From Actinomycetota bacterium (GTDB taxonomy: Bacteria; Actinomycetota; Acidimicrobiia; Acidimicrobiales; Acidimicrobiaceae), in contig SIRY01000131.1 in assembly GCA_004366215.1 (NCBI GenBank), positions 1 to 5,465 of the forward strand: 5,465 bases of DNA, in the 5' to 3' direction. Numbering within the stretch: position 1 is the first letter of the stretch; each line of letters begins with the position of its first letter. Below, in pieces: positions 4,989 to 5,465 of this stretch. A program made the translations under genes and the position numbers. The notes under the pieces were generated by a model. It was not told where the DNA came from. It did not search any database and saw only the letters and a program-made list of their open reading frames with translations.

Positions 4989-5026
4989 ACGCTCCGATCA
5001 CGCAAGCGTCGGCTGAGCGGAGCGTC
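4988..5026. terminator. Bidirectional hairpin between convergent transporter and oxidoreductase genes
   Basis: GACGCTCCG at 4988-4996 and CGGAGCGTC at 5018-5026 are an exact 9-bp inverted repeat with a 21-base loop. Inside the loop is a smaller palindrome, ACGC-AA-GCGT (5000-5009). It starts on the last base of the transporter stop codon and covers the last codons of the oxidoreductase, so it could end transcription in both directions. There is no T tract, which is common in high-GC actinobacteria. Confidence 0.5.
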
Positions 5027-5465
5027 CTCGCTTGAGCTCAAAGAACCACGGAGCGTCGAGCGCTGCCTCGACGAGACGCCAGAGTCGAGCTGCCTCGCCC
5101 GCATCGAGTGCTCGATCAACGATCGGTCCGTAGAGACCCCACTCAGCGCCCAGCTTGGCGAGGATCGGTGAGCCGACGTCCGGACCCGCAAGCCGTAGCG
5201 CTCGATGGTGCTCTGCAACGACGAGTGCGTCGAGGCGCTCGTCACTGGCAGCCTCGAGCGTCGAGGGATCGATGCCGACTCGCTCGCCGATCGCCGCCAC
5301 GACGTCGTCTGTCAGCGAGCGATGGTCGCGAAACATCGCCTCGCCCACGGCTCGGTAGAACGGCGCGACGAGTGCGTCCCGACCGTTGGCGCGCAGCGCA
5401 GCCATGACACGCTGAACTCGGCGACCCGCCCAGAGAACGTCGCGCCAAGGATCGGCAGCCTCACC
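4998..5465 (-). CDS. DsbA-family thiol oxidoreductase, Rv2466c-like (N-terminus beyond right edge)
   Basis: The last 155 residues of a protein resembling the DsbA-like, mycothiol-dependent reductase Rv2466c of Mycobacterium tuberculosis. From memory of that family, matching segments are PWRDVLWAGRRVQRVMAAL (near residues 6-24 of the visible part), the helical region with DPLYxAMG-like APFYRAVGEAMF, the AEHHRALRLAG helix with its double histidine, the cis-proline loop VGSP (proline at about residue 100), YGPI, GEAARLW, and the diagnostic FFELKRGRS near the C-terminus. The family's N-terminal thioredoxin-fold start with its CPWC active site should lie beyond base 5465. ATG 5405 is in frame but is not the start, because family-like sequence continues upstream without a stop to the edge. 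The role is cytoplasmic thiol redox and defence against oxidants, inferred from the family. The stop at 4998 lies 9 bases from the transporter stop. Confidence 0.85.
   Translation of the reverse strand, partial: GEAADPWRDVLWAGRRVQRVMAALRANGRDALVAPFYRAVGEAMFRDHRSLTDDVVAAIGERVGIDPSTLEAASDERLDALVVAEHHRALRLAGPDVGSPILAKLGAEWGLYGPIVDRALDAGEAARLWRLVEAALDAPWFFELKRGRSAQPTLA

Noticed and set aside
4998..5405. Complete 135-residue gene starting at ATG 5405
   Set aside because: The frame continues without a stop to the window edge, and that extra sequence (PWRDVLWAGRRVQ) still fits the Rv2466c family, so this is an internal methionine.
1..5465. A new multi-gene system such as defence, a mobile element or a secondary-metabolite cluster
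   Set aside because: Nearly all genes belong to known housekeeping or stress families, strand changes split them into separate units, and no transposase, integrase, toxin or direct-repeat boundary is visible.

Overview
This is a gene-dense, high-GC window of ordinary bacterial chromosome. I see no phage, insertion sequence, CRISPR array, tRNA or rRNA. The best guess for the source is an actinobacterium. The methyltransferase is of the demethylmenaquinone type. The hot-dog hydratase resembles the mycobacterial Rv0130 (HtdZ) protein. The gene at the right edge resembles the mycothiol-dependent Rv2466c group. Several genes start with GTG and appear to be leaderless. An acidophilic iron-oxidising lineage such as Acidimicrobiia would fit, but the sequence does not prove it.

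Layout. Positions 1-2607 hold a minus-strand cluster transcribed right to left: a MaoC-like hydratase (2122-2607), a PPK2-family polyphosphate phosphotransferase (1264-2112), a 60-residue zinc-ribbon protein with a hydrophobic N-terminus (1064-1246), a demethylmenaquinone methyltransferase (300-1007), and the first 101 residues of an unrecognised protein that overlaps it by 4 bases and leaves the window at base 1. Facing away from this cluster, across 98 bp, is an MscS-type mechanosensitive channel gene on the plus strand (2706-3800). It converges on a small four-helix membrane protein on the minus strand (3847-4218). That gene diverges across 65 bp from a VIT1/CCC1-type iron/manganese transporter on the plus strand (4284-4988). 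The transporter converges, 9 bp apart, on the 3' part of a DsbA/Rv2466c-like thiol oxidoreductase on the minus strand (4998 to the right edge). No stretch over 100 bases is without a gene.

How the parts relate. The left cluster mixes lipid or acyl-CoA chemistry, polyphosphate-nucleotide metabolism and quinone synthesis. Tight spacing suggests co-transcription rather than one pathway. The genes on the right are separate units for osmotic release, metal handling and thiol redox. I found no convincing new multi-gene system.

The most notable signal is regulatory. Four start codons (2607, 2112, 4218, 4284) are preceded at 6, 6, 6 and 8 bases by TAG(G/C)(C/A)T hexamers that look like -10 elements, which places transcription start on or beside the start codon. 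By contrast the channel gene has its -10-like hexamer 35 bases upstream and a good Shine-Dalgarno sequence. The hydratase/PPK2 junction also carries a 20-bp near-palindrome that contains the hydratase stop codon, the PPK2 -10-like hexamer and the only ribosome-binding-like sequence.
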